Positions 35,070 to 45,396 of a DNA stretch of 64,000 nt are shown here, piece by piece. The notes beneath the pieces are model-generated. The model saw only the letters and a program-made list of their open reading frames with translations, was not told the DNA's origin and searched no databases. The stretch's first letter is position 1; each line of letters opens with the position of its first letter. The stretch is from Enterococcus ureilyticus. GTDB lineage: Bacteria; Bacillota; Bacilli; Lactobacillales; Enterococcaceae. The stretch is from positions 248,001 through 312,000 of the forward strand of contig NZ_MIKC01000001.1 in assembly GCF_001730315.1 (NCBI RefSeq). Direction: 5' to 3'. Both the position numbers and the translations under genes were made by a program.

Positions 35070-35954
35070 TTAGGCTGATGTCATTCTTTTATATAATCTA
35101 TTTCCGATAAAACGTGCACCAAAGTTAAATAGTAAAACGACTAAAATCAGAACAGCTGAAGCACCTGCCGAAACAGCTGCACCATCTGGCATCGTTCCCT
35201 CTGTATTAATTTTCCAAATATGGACAGCCAACGTTTCCGCTTGACGGAAGATACTAATCGGACTTGAAACGCTTAATGGGTTCCAGTTACTGAAATCTAA
35301 GGCTGGTGCACTTTGGCCAGCAGTGTAAATCAAAGCGGCGGCTTCACCAAAAATCCGCCCAGAACTTAAGATCACACCCGTTAATATTCCTGGTAAGGCT
35401 TCTGGAACAACAACTTTCAAGACTGTTTCCCAGCGGGATAAGCCCAATGACAGCCCAGCTTCTCGCTGTGTGTAATGAACGGCTTTTAATGATTCTTCAA
35501 CGTTTCTTGTCAATAAAGGTAAGTTGAAAAATGTCAGTGCTAAAGCACCTGAAATAATGGAAAAACCATAACCCATCTGTACTACAAAAATCAAGAAACC
35601 AAACAAACCAACCACAACAGAAGGAAGTGAACTTAAAATTTCGATTGATGTACGGATCACATCAGTCAACCAATTTTTCTTTGCATACTCTGAAAGGTAA
35701 ATACCAGCTCCTAAAGAAATAGGGAAGCTAATCAACATCGTAATCAATAGTAAGTAGAGTGAATTGAATAATTGAATCCCGATCCCCCCACCTGCTTGAT
35801 AGGCTTTAGAAGGTTTTGTTAAAAAGTCCCAAGAAATATGAGGAATACCGCGGACAAGAATATAAAGTAGCAATGCTGCCAAAATTAAAACAATCACACC
35901 TGAAATGGCATATAAAATACCTGTTGCAATTTTATCTGCTTTTTTTGCATTCAT
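35070..35954 (-). CDS. pstA: Phosphate ABC transporter permease PstA
   Basis: 294 residues with about six transmembrane helices. The binding-protein-dependent permease loop ([20 protein letters not shown], with the EAA...G pattern) lies near residue 165-185. It overlaps the pstC stop by one base (TAATG), which indicates translational coupling. Part of the Pst high-affinity phosphate importer. Confidence 0.94.
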   Translation of the reverse strand: MNAKKADKIATGILYAISGVIVLILAALLLYILVRGIPHISWDFLTKPSKAYQAGGGIGIQLFNSLYLLLITMLISFPISLGAGIYLSEYAKKNWLTDVIRTSIEILSSLPSVVVGLFGFLIFVVQMGYGFSIISGALALTFFNLPLLTRNVEESLKAVHYTQREAGLSLGLSRWETVLKVVVPEALPGILTGVILSSGRIFGEAAALIYTAGQSAPALDFSNWNPLSVSSPISIFRQAETLAVHIWKINTEGTMPDGAAVSAGASAVLILVVLLFNFGARFIGNRLYKRMTSA

Positions 35955-36874
35955 TATTTCAAGGCCCCTTTCTTACCAATGATCCGAATAATGATATTAA
36001 AGAATAAGGACATCAACAACAAGATCAAAGCAAGTGACCAAAGAACATTATTTTCTACTGTTCCCATGATAGTATTTCCAATGCCCATTGTTAAAATACT
36101 TGTCAAAGTTGAAGCTGGAGTTGTCAAACTTGATGGCATAATTGCTGCATTTCCGATAACCATTTGGATTGCTAACGCCTCCCCAAAGGCACGTGCCATT
36201 CCGAAAACAACAGCTGTCAATAAGCCTGGAACCGCCGCACGCAAGACCACTTTATAGATCGTTTGCCAGCGTGTTGCACCTAAGGCTAATGATGCTTCCC
36301 GATAATGCCGAGGAACCGATTTTAGTGCATCAACCGTCATCGTTGTAACAGTTGGTAAAATCATAACAAACAAAACAAAAGTCCCAGCTAAAATCCCAAA
36401 ACCTGTACCGCCAAAAATTGAACGAATAAAGGGTACGATTACAGACAGCCCAATAAAGCCATAAACAACGGATGGAATCCCAACTAATAGTTCAATAACT
36501 GGTTGTAAAATTTTTGATCCTTTTTTCGGTGAAATTTCTGTCATAAATACTGCTGCACCAATTGCAAAGGGTGTTGCAATGATCGCAGATAAAAATGTGA
36601 CAATAAAAGAACCTGCTATCATCGGCAAAGCGCCTACCATGGGTTTCCCATCCGTCCCAGTTTCACCTGGGTTCCAATTAGTACCGAATAAGAAATCAGA
36701 AACTTTGATTTTATTTGTAAAAAAGGTTGCTAAACCTTTACTAGCTACAAAATAAAAAATCGATAAAACAACCAAAACAATCAATGCGATGCAAAGAAAA
36801 CTAATAAACTTCCCTCGCTGTTCCATTCTAGCGCGCTTTGATTTTGTTAATAACGTTTTCTGCACATCTTCCAA
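35954..36874 (-). CDS. pstC: Phosphate ABC transporter permease PstC
   Basis: 306 residues with about six helices. The EAA-type loop is REASLALGATRWQTIYKVVL. The start is TTG (36872-36874) preceded by GGAGG at 7 nt. It lies 230 bases downstream of pstS; that gap contains a Pho-box-like array and a copy of the structured repeat, so pstC may have its own promoter. Confidence 0.93.
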   Translation of the reverse strand: MEDVQKTLLTKSKRARMEQRGKFISFLCIALIVLVVLSIFYFVASKGLATFFTNKIKVSDFLFGTNWNPGETGTDGKPMVGALPMIAGSFIVTFLSAIIATPFAIGAAVFMTEISPKKGSKILQPVIELLVGIPSVVYGFIGLSVIVPFIRSIFGGTGFGILAGTFVLFVMILPTVTTMTVDALKSVPRHYREASLALGATRWQTIYKVVLRAAVPGLLTAVVFGMARAFGEALAIQMVIGNAAIMPSSLTTPASTLTSILTMGIGNTIMGTVENNVLWSLALILLLMSLFFNIIIRIIGKKGALK

Positions 36875-36893
36875 GAAAATTCCTCCTTATTTT

Positions 36894-36977
36894 AAAAGCA
36901 TAACGTGCTCGTTCAGCTTCGACTGGAAAATAGGAAAAATGATTGAGGTGCTTTTTACCTCACTCACCTTTTATCCA
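36894..36977. repeat. Interspersed structured repeat, truncated copy
   Basis: A single 84-bp copy begins AAAAGCATAACGTGCT and keeps GAAAATAGGAAAAAT and CCTTTTATCC. Its distal arm TGAGGT/ACCTCA is different again from the other loci and still complementary. The 3' outer arm is missing. It lies 19 bases before the pstC start. Confidence 0.8.
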
Positions 36978-37061
36978 ACCAAACATAAATCTCCCGTTTG
37001 TTCAACACTTTCCATAATAAATTCAGTCTAACTTTCAAACATCAATTTGCGTTTAATAACA

Positions 37062-37098
37062 TGTAAATCTTATGTTAAGTTTGTAAATTTTGTGTAAA
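37062..37098 (-). promoter_or_regulatory. Pho-box-like array between pstS and pstC
   Basis: On the minus strand four hexamers stand in line: TTTACA (37093-37098), TTTACA (37082-37087), TTAACA (37073-37078), TTTACA (37062-37067), spaced 11, 9 and 11 bp. This matches the PhoP box of Bacillus (repeated TTAACA-like hexamers at about 11 bp). It lies just past the pstS stop, pointing to pstC. Confidence 0.7.
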
Positions 37099-37104
37099 GG
37101 CGGA

Positions 37105-37959
37105 TTATTTAATAAGATTTCCTTGCCAATCCCGCTCTACTTTCATCTTAGAAACTGGAATATAGCCTAATTGACCAATGATTTTTTCCTGCACATCATC
37201 TGATAACATAAAGGCCAAAAATTCATCAGTTAATTGTTTTGGTTTTCCTAATGTATACATATGTTCATAAGACCAAATAAACCATTTATTGGTAACAACA
37301 TTCTCATCAGTCGGTTTTACCCCATCAATACTTAGCGTGTTAACCTCATCATTAACATAGGAAAAAGCCGTGTAACTGATTGCTCCTGGAGTGTCTGCAA
37401 CAATCGAGCGAACCATTCCACTTGAATCTTGTTCTTGCGCTTGAATCGCCGTTTTCCCATCTAATACCCAGCGTTCAAAAGTCACACGTGTACCACTTCC
37501 AGCAGCACGATTCAACAGGACAATCGGGATATCGTTTCCACCAATTTCTTTCCAATTGGTAATTTCTCCTAGAAAAATCTTTCTCAGGTTGTCTAACGAA
37601 ATATCGGACAATCCAATATTCTTATTGACGATCGGCGTGATCCCCACTACCGCAACTTTATGATCTGTCAGTTTAGTGGCATCGATCCCTTTTTTCTCTT
37701 CTGCAAACAAGTCAGAGTTTCCAATGTCTACTGCCCCTGATTGTACTTGACTTAAACCTGTTCCACTTCCCCCACCTTGAACATTAACAAAACGTCCTGG
37801 GTTTTGATTTTGAAATTCTTCTGCCGCGGTTTCCACTAGCGGCTGAAGAGCTGATGAGCCAACTGCTGTGATCGATTCACCTCGATCGATCCACTTCGCA
37901 CAGCCGGATAAAGTCAGTATTCCAATTAAACTAACAAATAATAGTATTTTCTTTTTCAT
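37105..37959 (-). CDS. pstS: Phosphate-binding lipoprotein PstS
   Basis: 284 residues. A lipoprotein signal peptide ends at LTLSGC, so Cys20 is lipidated by Lgt (encoded in this window). The phosphate-binding motifs of PstS are present: [32 protein letters not shown] and [12 protein letters not shown]. It captures phosphate outside the membrane for PstCAB. GGAGGATTATCAGATAA precedes the ATG. First gene of the pst operon. Confidence 0.94.
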   Translation of the reverse strand: MKKKILLFVSLIGILTLSGCAKWIDRGESITAVGSSALQPLVETAAEEFQNQNPGRFVNVQGGGSGTGLSQVQSGAVDIGNSDLFAEEKKGIDATKLTDHKVAVVGITPIVNKNIGLSDISLDNLRKIFLGEITNWKEIGGNDIPIVLLNRAAGSGTRVTFERWVLDGKTAIQAQEQDSSGMVRSIVADTPGAISYTAFSYVNDEVNTLSIDGVKPTDENVVTNKWFIWSYEHMYTLGKPKQLTDEFLAFMLSDDVQEKIIGQLGYIPVSKMKVERDWQGNLIK

Positions 37960-38089
37960 TTATCTGATAATCCTCCAAACTCAATTCAATCACTTTATTT
38001 TAACATTAAGTGTTTCCATTGAAAATTATAAGTTGCTACAGCTTTTACTTTTTTGTAATAAAATAACAAAAAAACATTATAAACAAAAT

Positions 38090-38124
38090 AAAAAGTGCAA
38101 TCCGTTACTAAGATTACACTTTTT
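38090..38124 (-). terminator. Terminator after cls
   Basis: AAAAAGTGTAATC pairs with GATTGCACTTTTT, with one mismatch, and is followed by ATTTTG on the minus strand. It lies 8 bases past the cls stop. Confidence 0.8.
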
Positions 38125-38131
38125 ATAGGAA

Positions 38132-39580
38132 TTACAACAGTGGTGAAATCAGACGAGCTAATCCTTCTTTTAGTTTGATGAAAACACCTCGATTACGGTA
38201 TTTTTCTTCTGTTAAAAGCTCTGATACTTTGGAATCTTCGTAAAAAGCATCTCTAACTTCTTCTGAAAATTCTTGATCGTAAATAATTGTATTCACCTCA
38301 AAATCTAGTCGGAATGAACGAACATCGATATTCGCTGATCCAACAGAAACAACACCACCATCGATGATCATCGTTTTAGCATGAATAAAGCCATGTTCAT
38401 AGGTCTCAATAATCGCTCCATACTTTAATAATTCTGCAGAAAAGGAATAAGTTGCCCAATAAACTAACATATGATCTGGTTTGTTTGGTATTTGCATACG
38501 AACTTTTACACCCGAAAGTAATGCTAATTTTAAGGCTTCATGAATTGATGCATCTGGTATATAATACGGCGTTTGAATCAGTATTTCTTTTTTAGCGATT
38601 GAAATCATTTTTAGGTAGGTCATTTTGATTTGCTCATGTTCTGAATCTGGTCCACTCGTTACTACTTGAACTGCTTTTTTCCCAGCTGAATCAATTGGAG
38701 GAAAATAAGCAGAATCATAGCTTAATTCTTTACGATGTTGAGAATTCCAGTCCATCAAAAAACGATTTTGTAAACTATAAACAGCTTCACCAGAGATTCT
38801 TAAATGATTGTCACGCCAGTACCCAAACTTTTTGACTTCACCTAAATATTCATTACCAACGTTAAATCCACCTGTATAGCCGATCTTCCCATCAATCACT
38901 ACGATTTTTCGATGATTACGATAGTTAATTCGCGGATTTAAATATGGAACAAACAGAGGAAAGAAAAAGGCAATTTCTCCTCCAATCTTCTTTAGTTCTT
39001 CAAAAAATTTCATATTAACTTGGGTTGAACCCCAGGCGTCTAAGAGTAAACGTACTTTTACCCCTCTTTTGACAGCATTGATCAGTTCCTGACGGATTTC
39101 CTTGCCTAAAGTATCACCACGATAAATGTAATACTCCATATGAATATGATCCGTAGCTTGCCGAATATCTGCAATCAATCCATCAAATTTTTCTCTTCCA
39201 TCTGTATATAAAAGAACCTCATTATTCGTTGTATATAATGAGCTCTCAAAAACAGTCAACATATAAATTAGCTGCTTTGACTCCACTTCTCCTGTCGGTG
39301 GATGTGGAAATAACCCTCTTAACAATGATTGCTTTTCTGCTTGTATTTCAGCGTTCATCCCGATTTTAGCTTGCATCTTCATATCGAATATTTTATCTTT
39401 TGATATGCCTCGACCCAAGAAAATATAAAGAATAAATCCTAAAACTGGAATAAACATTAATACCAGCAACCATGACCATGTTTGAGCAGTTTGTTTGCGT
39501 TCTCGAAAAACAATAATCAATGATAATAGCATATTAGCAATAAAAATAATAACAAAGAAATTATCATATAAAAATTTCAT
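38132..39580 (-). CDS. cls: Cardiolipin synthase
   Basis: 482 residues. Two N-terminal transmembrane helices (about 5-60, PLDNc domain) precede two phospholipase D HKD motifs: NHRKIVVIDGKIGYTGGFN and HAKTMIIDGGVVSVGSANID. It joins two phosphatidylglycerols into cardiolipin at the membrane. Cls changes are a known route to daptomycin resistance in enterococci, which makes its presence in the same window as liaXYZ worth noting, although they are not linked by operon. GGGGTGAATAA precedes the ATG. Confidence 0.94.
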   Translation of the reverse strand: MKFLYDNFFVIIFIANMLLSLIIVFRERKQTAQTWSWLLVLMFIPVLGFILYIFLGRGISKDKIFDMKMQAKIGMNAEIQAEKQSLLRGLFPHPPTGEVESKQLIYMLTVFESSLYTTNNEVLLYTDGREKFDGLIADIRQATDHIHMEYYIYRGDTLGKEIRQELINAVKRGVKVRLLLDAWGSTQVNMKFFEELKKIGGEIAFFFPLFVPYLNPRINYRNHRKIVVIDGKIGYTGGFNVGNEYLGEVKKFGYWRDNHLRISGEAVYSLQNRFLMDWNSQHRKELSYDSAYFPPIDSAGKKAVQVVTSGPDSEHEQIKMTYLKMISIAKKEILIQTPYYIPDASIHEALKLALLSGVKVRMQIPNKPDHMLVYWATYSFSAELLKYGAIIETYEHGFIHAKTMIIDGGVVSVGSANIDVRSFRLDFEVNTIIYDQEFSEEVRDAFYEDSKVSELLTEEKYRNRGVFIKLKEGLARLISPLL

Positions 39581-39646
39581 TTATTCACCCCAATCACTTC
39601 ACTCATCCCCTAGTAAAGCATAACGAACTTCTGAAAATAAGTAAAG

Positions 39647-39674
39647 AAAAAGCAGACAAAAAATGTCTGCTTTT
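39647..39674 (-). terminator. Terminator of the ftsEX operon
   Basis: AAAAGCAGACA pairs with TGTCTGCTTTT around a T-rich loop, followed by TCTTTACTT. It lies 8 bases past the ftsX stop. Confidence 0.85.
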
Positions 39675-39681
39675 AATTCTA

Positions 39682-40566
39682 TTAAATTTTTAAGAAGCGG
39701 CGCATCGAAATGATTGAACCTAACGAGCCGATTGTCATCCCAATAACGATCATCAGTAGATCGATCTGCCAAACAAATGATTCAGGTTTTAATAATGAAT
39801 AATTTGAACTTAGCAATTGCGGGTTGAATAACGTATAGAATTTTTGATACCCAAATGTTAAAACTAAAATTGGAATGATCGCTCCAATTAAGCCAATCCA
39901 TGCTCCTTCTATAAAGAAAGGCCAACGAATATAGCCGTTTTTAGCACCAACTAAACGCATGATTTGGATTTCTCTTTGACGAGAAAGAATCGTAATACGG
40001 ATCGTGTTTGAAATCAAGAATACAGCGACAAACAATAGTAAAATTGCTGCACCTAAGCCCCAAGTTCGAACTTTTCCTGCAATACTGAAAATTTTATCGG
40101 AAGAAACACCGCCATAGTCTGCTTTAAAGACATTCGCTAATGTTGCTGCCTTTTCCGATATTTTTTTCGTATCTGATGGTTCTTTTGCACTTACATAATA
40201 GACATCGTACAAGGGATTGCTGTCACCTTCGAATAAGTTCCAAGCTTCACCCATTTGTTTTTGAATTTTTTCTAATTGTTTATCTTTATTTGAATATGAA
40301 ATAGTTTCGACATTGTCGATTTTATTCAATTCTTTTTCTAATTGCTGCATTTCGTCTGGGGTTGTGCCAATATCAACGAATACAGAAACAGTTACGTTTT
40401 CTTCAATATCTTTTGCTAATTTTGTTGCATTAAAAATTACTGCCATAAAAAGCCCAACAAGGACTAACGTAATGGTAACTGCACTTGCAGATGCTATTGT
40501 CATCCACCCATTACGTTTTAAACTTTTGATACTTTCTAAGACATGAGAAAAGAAGGTTCTAATCAT
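39682..40566 (-). CDS. ftsX: Cell-division protein FtsX
   Basis: 294 residues with four transmembrane helices and a large extracellular loop (about 45-165), FtsX type. With FtsE it activates peptidoglycan hydrolases at the septum. The ATG at 40564-40566 lies inside the ftsE stop region (GATGATTAG), giving an 8-base overlap. GGAG is 11 nt upstream. An open frame 15 codons longer lies within ftsE and is not used. Confidence 0.95.
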   Translation of the reverse strand: MIRTFFSHVLESIKSLKRNGWMTIASASAVTITLVLVGLFMAVIFNATKLAKDIEENVTVSVFVDIGTTPDEMQQLEKELNKIDNVETISYSNKDKQLEKIQKQMGEAWNLFEGDSNPLYDVYYVSAKEPSDTKKISEKAATLANVFKADYGGVSSDKIFSIAGKVRTWGLGAAILLLFVAVFLISNTIRITILSRQREIQIMRLVGAKNGYIRWPFFIEGAWIGLIGAIIPILVLTFGYQKFYTLFNPQLLSSNYSLLKPESFVWQIDLLMIVIGMTIGSLGSIISMRRFLKI

Positions 40567-41245
40567 CGTAGCCATATTCTCCTTCCGCTTGGTCTCGAAT
40601 AATTCGACCATTTTCGATGGCGATTACGCGATGACGAATCGTATTTACGATCGTACTATTATGCGTTGCCATTACAACAGTTGTTCCTTGAGCATTGATC
40701 CGATCTAAAAGTTTCATGATTTCCCATGAGTTCTCTGGATCAAGATTCCCTGTTGGTTCATCTGCAATGAGAACTTTGGGCGTATTTACGATTGCACGAG
40801 CAATTGAAACACGTTGTTGTTCCCCACCAGATAATTCACTTGGAAAGACGCGTACTTTATGCTTCAAACCAACTAAATCAAGTACTTCCATCACTCTTTT
40901 TTTGATTTCTCTTGGCTTACGACCAACAACTTGCATAGCATAAGCAACGTTCTCATAAACTGTTTTTTTCGTCAATAATTTGTAATCTTGAAAGACGATA
41001 CCGATCTCTCTTCTAAGATACGGAACTTCAGAATTTTTTATTTTCATTAGATCATGACTAGCAACTTTCAAGCGACCTTTAGTGGCTTTTTCTTCACGGT
41101 ACATTAATTTAATAAATGTTGATTTTCCGGCTCCGGAAGGACCAACAACATAAACGAATTCACCTTGCTTTATTTCTATTGAAATATTTCGGATAGCCGT
41201 TGTACCATTCGAATATTTCTTCATTACATCTTTCATTTCAATCAT
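40559..41245 (-). CDS. ftsE: Cell-division ATP-binding protein FtsE
   Basis: 228 residues. Walker A GPSGAGKSTFIKL, signature LSGGEQQRVS and Walker B VLIADEPTGNLDPE are intact. The ATG at 41243-41245 (MIEMKDVMKKYSNGT) is chosen because GGAGAG lies 8 nt before it; the open frame extends 21 codons upstream. Overlap with ftsX implies co-translation. prfB lies 108 bases upstream on the same strand. Confidence 0.95.
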   Translation of the reverse strand: MIEMKDVMKKYSNGTTAIRNISIEIKQGEFVYVVGPSGAGKSTFIKLMYREEKATKGRLKVASHDLMKIKNSEVPYLRREIGIVFQDYKLLTKKTVYENVAYAMQVVGRKPREIKKRVMEVLDLVGLKHKVRVFPSELSGGEQQRVSIARAIVNTPKVLIADEPTGNLDPENSWEIMKLLDRINAQGTTVVMATHNSTIVNTIRHRVIAIENGRIIRDQAEGEYGYDD

Positions 41246-41353
41246 GGCGTATTCTCTCCATCTCTGTTTTTCTAGACTATCAATCATTATAACATGACTT
41301 TGTTTCAAGGCTCTTTCAACAGTTTACAATTTTATTTCATTTCTGTAAATTGA

Positions 41354-42454
41354 TCAATTTAGCTTCTGCTTTAAGTACGCATCAATAAATCCATCTAAAT
41401 CCCCATCCATCACGGCTTGTACATTTCCAGTTTCATAATTTGTTCGATGATCTTTCACCATTGAATAAGGATGGAAAACATAAGAACGAATCTGTGAGCC
41501 CCAACCAATTTCTAATTGTTCCCCACGTAATGAAGCAGCTTCCTGCGCTTTTTTATCCAACTCTAATTGATAAAGTTTTGCTTTCAGCATGCCCATCGCT
41601 TGTTCTCGGTTTTTTAATTGTGACCGTTGTGCTTGACTAGCAACAACGGTTCCTGTTGGAATATGCGTGATTCGAACAGCCGATTCGGTTTTATTGATAT
41701 GCTGACCACCAGCACCACTTGCTCGATACGTATCGACTTTTAAATCGTCCGTATTAATATCGATCTCTACATTTTCATCTAGCTCAGGCATAATGTCGAC
41801 AGAACAAAAAGAAGTGTGGCGACGTTTGGCAGAATCAAATGGAGAAATTCGAACTAAGCGATGTACCCCTTTTTCTGATTTCAAATAGCCATAAGCATTA
41901 TAACCTTTAATTAGAAGGGTCACACTCTTAATACCTGCTTCATCACCTGATTGGTAATCTAATGTCTCTACTTGAAACCCATGACTTTCGGCCCAACGTG
42001 TATACATTCGCAGCAACATGCTACCCCAATCTTGTGATTCAGTACCACCCGCTCCTGGATGAAGTTCCATGATAACATTATTTTTGTCATAAGGCTCGTT
42101 TAATAGTAGCGAAAGTTCATAAATACTTAATTTTTCTTTCAAAGCGACTAAGCGTTCTTCTAGTTCAGTCTGCGTATCAGGATCATATTCTTCTTGTTGC
42201 ATCTCACTCATGATTTCCAATTCTTCTAATTCGTCTGCAAATTGATGAAATTGTTGATACTTCTCTTTATAGGAATTCGTTTCGTTGATCAATTGTTGTG
42301 CTGTTTGTGAATTATCCCAAAAGCCTGGCTCTGCCATTCTATTTTCAGCTTCAGCGATGTCCTCTTCTAACTGATCTAAGTCAAAGAGACCCCCTGAAAC
42401 TTGTGATTGATTGATTCATTTCATCTAAAATAGTGCGGATTTCAGCATTTTCCA
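41354..42454 (-). CDS. prfB: Peptide chain release factor 2 (programmed +1 frameshift)
   Basis: About 366 residues made from two frames. Frame one starts at the ATG 42452-42454 ([20 protein letters not shown]) and meets TGA at 42381-42383 after 24 codons. A +1 shift on CTT continues as [20 protein letters not shown] to the stop at 41354. RF2 recognises UGA and UAA; SPF in [10 protein letters not shown] and the GGQ in [13 protein letters not shown] are present. The in-frame UGA is the known RF2 autoregulation device. The secA stop lies 81 bases upstream with a hairpin between. Confidence 0.96.
42381..42395 (-). promoter_or_regulatory. prfB frameshift signal
   Basis: AGGGGG (42390-42395, minus) acts as an internal Shine-Dalgarno stimulator three bases before CTT TGA C (slip codon 42384-42386, stop 42381-42383). 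This is the conserved RF2 +1 frameshift arrangement. Confidence 0.93.
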
Positions 42455-42499
42455 TGATATTTTCTTCCTTCCATTTTCAATACTTTGTGTTGCAAACAA

Positions 42500-42529
42500 A
42501 TGAAGGCGAGGCGAACGCCTCACCTTCAT
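42500..42529 (-). terminator. Hairpin between secA and prfB
   Basis: GAAGGTGAGGCG pairs with CGCCTCGCCTTC over a two-base loop, with one mismatch. The following ATTTGTTTG is only moderately T-rich, so it may be a leaky terminator that lets some secA transcript reach prfB. Confidence 0.65.
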
Positions 42530-42535
42530 CGCTTC

Positions 42536-45067
42536 TTATTGACCTTTGCCGTGACAGTTTTTGTATTTCTTTCCACTGCCGCATGGACATGGATCATTGC
42601 GTCCTATTTTTTCATCTACGTGAATCGGTTTCTTTTTAGCACTTGTGTTACTTTGGGGTTCTTCATCATCTGTTGGATGAACAGCTTCACCTTGTGCTAC
42701 TTGTTCCCGTTGAACATTTTGGCGAATTTCTGATTTCATGAATAAGCGAGTAACTTCGTATTCAATTGCTCCAATCATTTCTTCAAACATATTGTAGCCT
42801 TCTGTTTGATATTCAACCAATGGATTGTTTTGTCCGTAAGCACGTAACCCAACTGATTGACGCAATTGATCCATTGCATCGATATGATCGGTCCATTTTG
42901 TATCTACAACACGTAAAATAACAACTTTTTGGAATTCCAGAATTTGTTCTGGACCATTCAAATGTTCTACTTTGATATCATAAACTTCTTGAGCACGTTT
43001 TACTAGATACGCTTTGATTTCTTCTGGTGATTTGCCTTCTAGATCAGCTTTAGAAATAGAGTCTTCATGCACCAATGTTGAAGAGGCGAAATCAACGATT
43101 CCATCAAGGTTCCAGTTTTCTTTTTCTAATTGTGTATGGCTATCTACAACACGAGTGATCGTACGTTTTACCATGTTTAATAATGTTTCAGTCAACTCTT
43201 TATCTTCCATTATCACTTCTTGACGTTGCGCGTAAATAACTTCACGCTGTTCACGCATTACATCATCGTATTGCAAGACATTTTTACGTGTATCGTAGTT
43301 GTTCCCTTCAACACGTTTTTGAGCTGATTCTACTTGCTTACTTAACATTTTACTTTGGATAACTGCATCTGATTCTTCAATGTTCATGCGATCCAAGAAT
43401 GCTTTGATTCTTTCTGAACCAAAACGTTTCATCAAGTCATCTTCAAGTGATAGATAGAATTGTGAAACCCCAGGATCTCCTTGACGACCCGCACGTCCAC
43501 GCAATTGATTATCAATACGGCGTGATTCGTGACGTTCTGTACCAATTACAGCTAAACCGCCAAGCTCAATAACACCCAAACCAAGCTTGATATCCGTACC
43601 ACGACCAGCCATATTAGTAGCAATCGTTACCGCACCTTTTTGCCCGGCATTCATAATAATTTCTGCTTCTTTAAAGTGATTTTTGGCATTCAATACTTCA
43701 TGCGGTACTTTTTCAGCATTTAATAATTCTGATAATAACTCAGAAGTTTCAACAGCAACTGTACCGACTAAAACTGGTTGACCGTTATGGTAGCGTTCTT
43801 TAATATCCTGAACAACCGCTTTAAATTTACTTTGTAATGTTGGGTAAAGTAAATCAGCACGGTCATCACGAATGATCGGACGGTTTGTTGGAATTTGGAA
43901 CACTTGAATATTATAGATTTCACGGAATTCTTCTTCTTCCGTTTTAGCAGTACCCGTCATCCCAGCTAATTTCTTATACATACGGAAATAGTTTTGGAAT
44001 GTGATTGTTGCCATTGTTTTTGTTTCGTCTTCGATCTCTACGCCTTCTTTGGCTTCGATTGCTTGGTGTAAGCCATCTGAGTACCGACGACCATCCATAA
44101 TACGACCAGTAAATTGGTCAACGATCAAGACTTTGTCATCTTGAACAACATAATCGATATCACGAAGCATGATAAAGTTTGCACGTAACGCTTGATCCAT
44201 ATGATGTGTCAAAGCTGTATTTTCAATATCATAAAGGTTCTCTAAACCAAAGTTTTCTTCCGCCTTTTCAATTCCAGCTTCCGTTAAACTAATCGTCTTA
44301 GATTGAACATCAATTTTGTAATCTTCTTCTTCTTTTAGACGTTTAACAAAGTTATCTGTGCGGGTGTAAAGTGCAGTTGATTTTTCAGCCTGACCTGAAA
44401 TAATCAATGGTGTACGAGCTTCATCAATCAAGATTGAATCGACCTCATCCACGATTGCGTAGTTCAATGGGCGTTGTACCATTTGATTACGATAAACAAC
44501 CATGTTATCACGCAAATAGTCAAATCCTAACTCGTTATTTGTGCTATAAGTGATGTCACAATTATAGGCATCACGCTTTTCTTCTGATGTTTTTGAATTG
44601 ATGTTCAGACCAACTGTCAAGCCTAAGAAATTATACAATTCACCCATTTCATCTGAGTCACGTGTTGCTAAATATTCGTTAACCGTTACGACATGAACAC
44701 CTTCACCTGTTAGTGCATTCAAATAAACTGGCATTGTTGCAGTTAATGTTTTACCTTCACCCGTTCTCATTTCTGGGATATTGCCATCATGTAAAACGAT
44801 CCCACCCATTAACTGAACGTGGTATGGGTATAAACCTAGGACACGTTTAGCAGCTTCGCGGACGACCGCAAAAGCTTCTGGTAATAATTGATCTAGTGTT
44901 TCACCTTTTTGGTAACGCGCTTTGAACTCGTCTGTCTTTGCTTTTAATTCTTCATCGCTCAACGCCGAAGTAGCTGAAGCATGAGTCTCTACTTGATTGG
45001 CAATACCATCCAAGCGTTTTAATTCCTTTTTATCATTTTCAATCATCTTTTTTAGAAAATTCGCCAT
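42536..45067 (-). CDS. secA: Protein translocase ATPase SecA
   Basis: 843 residues. It drives preproteins through SecYEG. Walker A is in [14 protein letters not shown], the DEAD-like Walker B is [15 protein letters not shown], and motor domain 2 carries [12 protein letters not shown] and [13 protein letters not shown]. The C-terminal zinc-binding SecB/ribosome motif is [14 protein letters not shown]. The ATG at 45065-45067 is used; a TTG seven codons earlier abuts AAAGGA. It precedes prfB, the usual Firmicutes order. Confidence 0.96.
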   Translation of the reverse strand: MANFLKKMIENDKKELKRLDGIANQVETHASATSALSDEELKAKTDEFKARYQKGETLDQLLPEAFAVVREAAKRVLGLYPYHVQLMGGIVLHDGNIPEMRTGEGKTLTATMPVYLNALTGEGVHVVTVNEYLATRDSDEMGELYNFLGLTVGLNINSKTSEEKRDAYNCDITYSTNNELGFDYLRDNMVVYRNQMVQRPLNYAIVDEVDSILIDEARTPLIISGQAEKSTALYTRTDNFVKRLKEEEDYKIDVQSKTISLTEAGIEKAEENFGLENLYDIENTALTHHMDQALRANFIMLRDIDYVVQDDKVLIVDQFTGRIMDGRRYSDGLHQAIEAKEGVEIEDETKTMATITFQNYFRMYKKLAGMTGTAKTEEEEFREIYNIQVFQIPTNRPIIRDDRADLLYPTLQSKFKAVVQDIKERYHNGQPVLVGTVAVETSELLSELLNAEKVPHEVLNAKNHFKEAEIIMNAGQKGAVTIATNMAGRGTDIKLGLGVIELGGLAVIGTERHESRRIDNQLRGRAGRQGDPGVSQFYLSLEDDLMKRFGSERIKAFLDRMNIEESDAVIQSKMLSKQVESAQKRVEGNNYDTRKNVLQYDDVMREQREVIYAQRQEVIMEDKELTETLLNMVKRTITRVVDSHTQLEKENWNLDGIVDFASSTLVHEDSISKADLEGKSPEEIKAYLVKRAQEVYDIKVEHLNGPEQILEFQKVVILRVVDTKWTDHIDAMDQLRQSVGLRAYGQNNPLVEYQTEGYNMFEEMIGAIEYEVTRLFMKSEIRQNVQREQVAQGEAVHPTDDEEPQSNTSAKKKPIHVDEKIGRNDPCPCGSGKKYKNCHGKGQ

Positions 45068-45396
45068 GTTTTTATGTGTTCCTTTCAATAAACTCTATTT
45101 ATTTTTTGCACTAAATGCACAATCATCATTTCTATTTTATCATTAGTTGCCAAGAAAGGAAATAACTTCTCTTAATATTAATACTATATTATGTCGTTTT
45201 TTATGTATACATGCTTAAAATAAGGAAAGAGACTGTGGCAAAACGTATGCCGTCCTGCTTCAGTCTCTTAAAATCGAATATCTGGAAAATAAATTGACCC
45301 TGATAACAATTTTTCTAAAATTTATGGATTGATTAGATCCTCGCTTACTTTTAGACCTTCTTCGCTGAATCAAGATATGTTCGTTACCTGCTCAAT
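45068..45396. other. Intergenic region between secA and hpf
   Basis: These 329 bases hold the secA upstream region (a GATAAAAT-type -10 near 45135 is possible) and the hpf terminator at 45227-45269. No reading frame or further element was seen. Confidence 0.5.
45227..45269 (-). terminator. Terminator after hpf
   Basis: AAGAGACTG pairs perfectly with CAGTCTCTT over a 25-base interval, and on the minus strand TCCTTATTTT follows. It is 128 bases past the hpf stop, so there may be a trailing untranslated region. Confidence 0.6.

Noticed and set aside
37960-38089. Pho box upstream of pstS
   Set aside because: Only a single TTAACA-like hexamer and no regular spacing was seen there.
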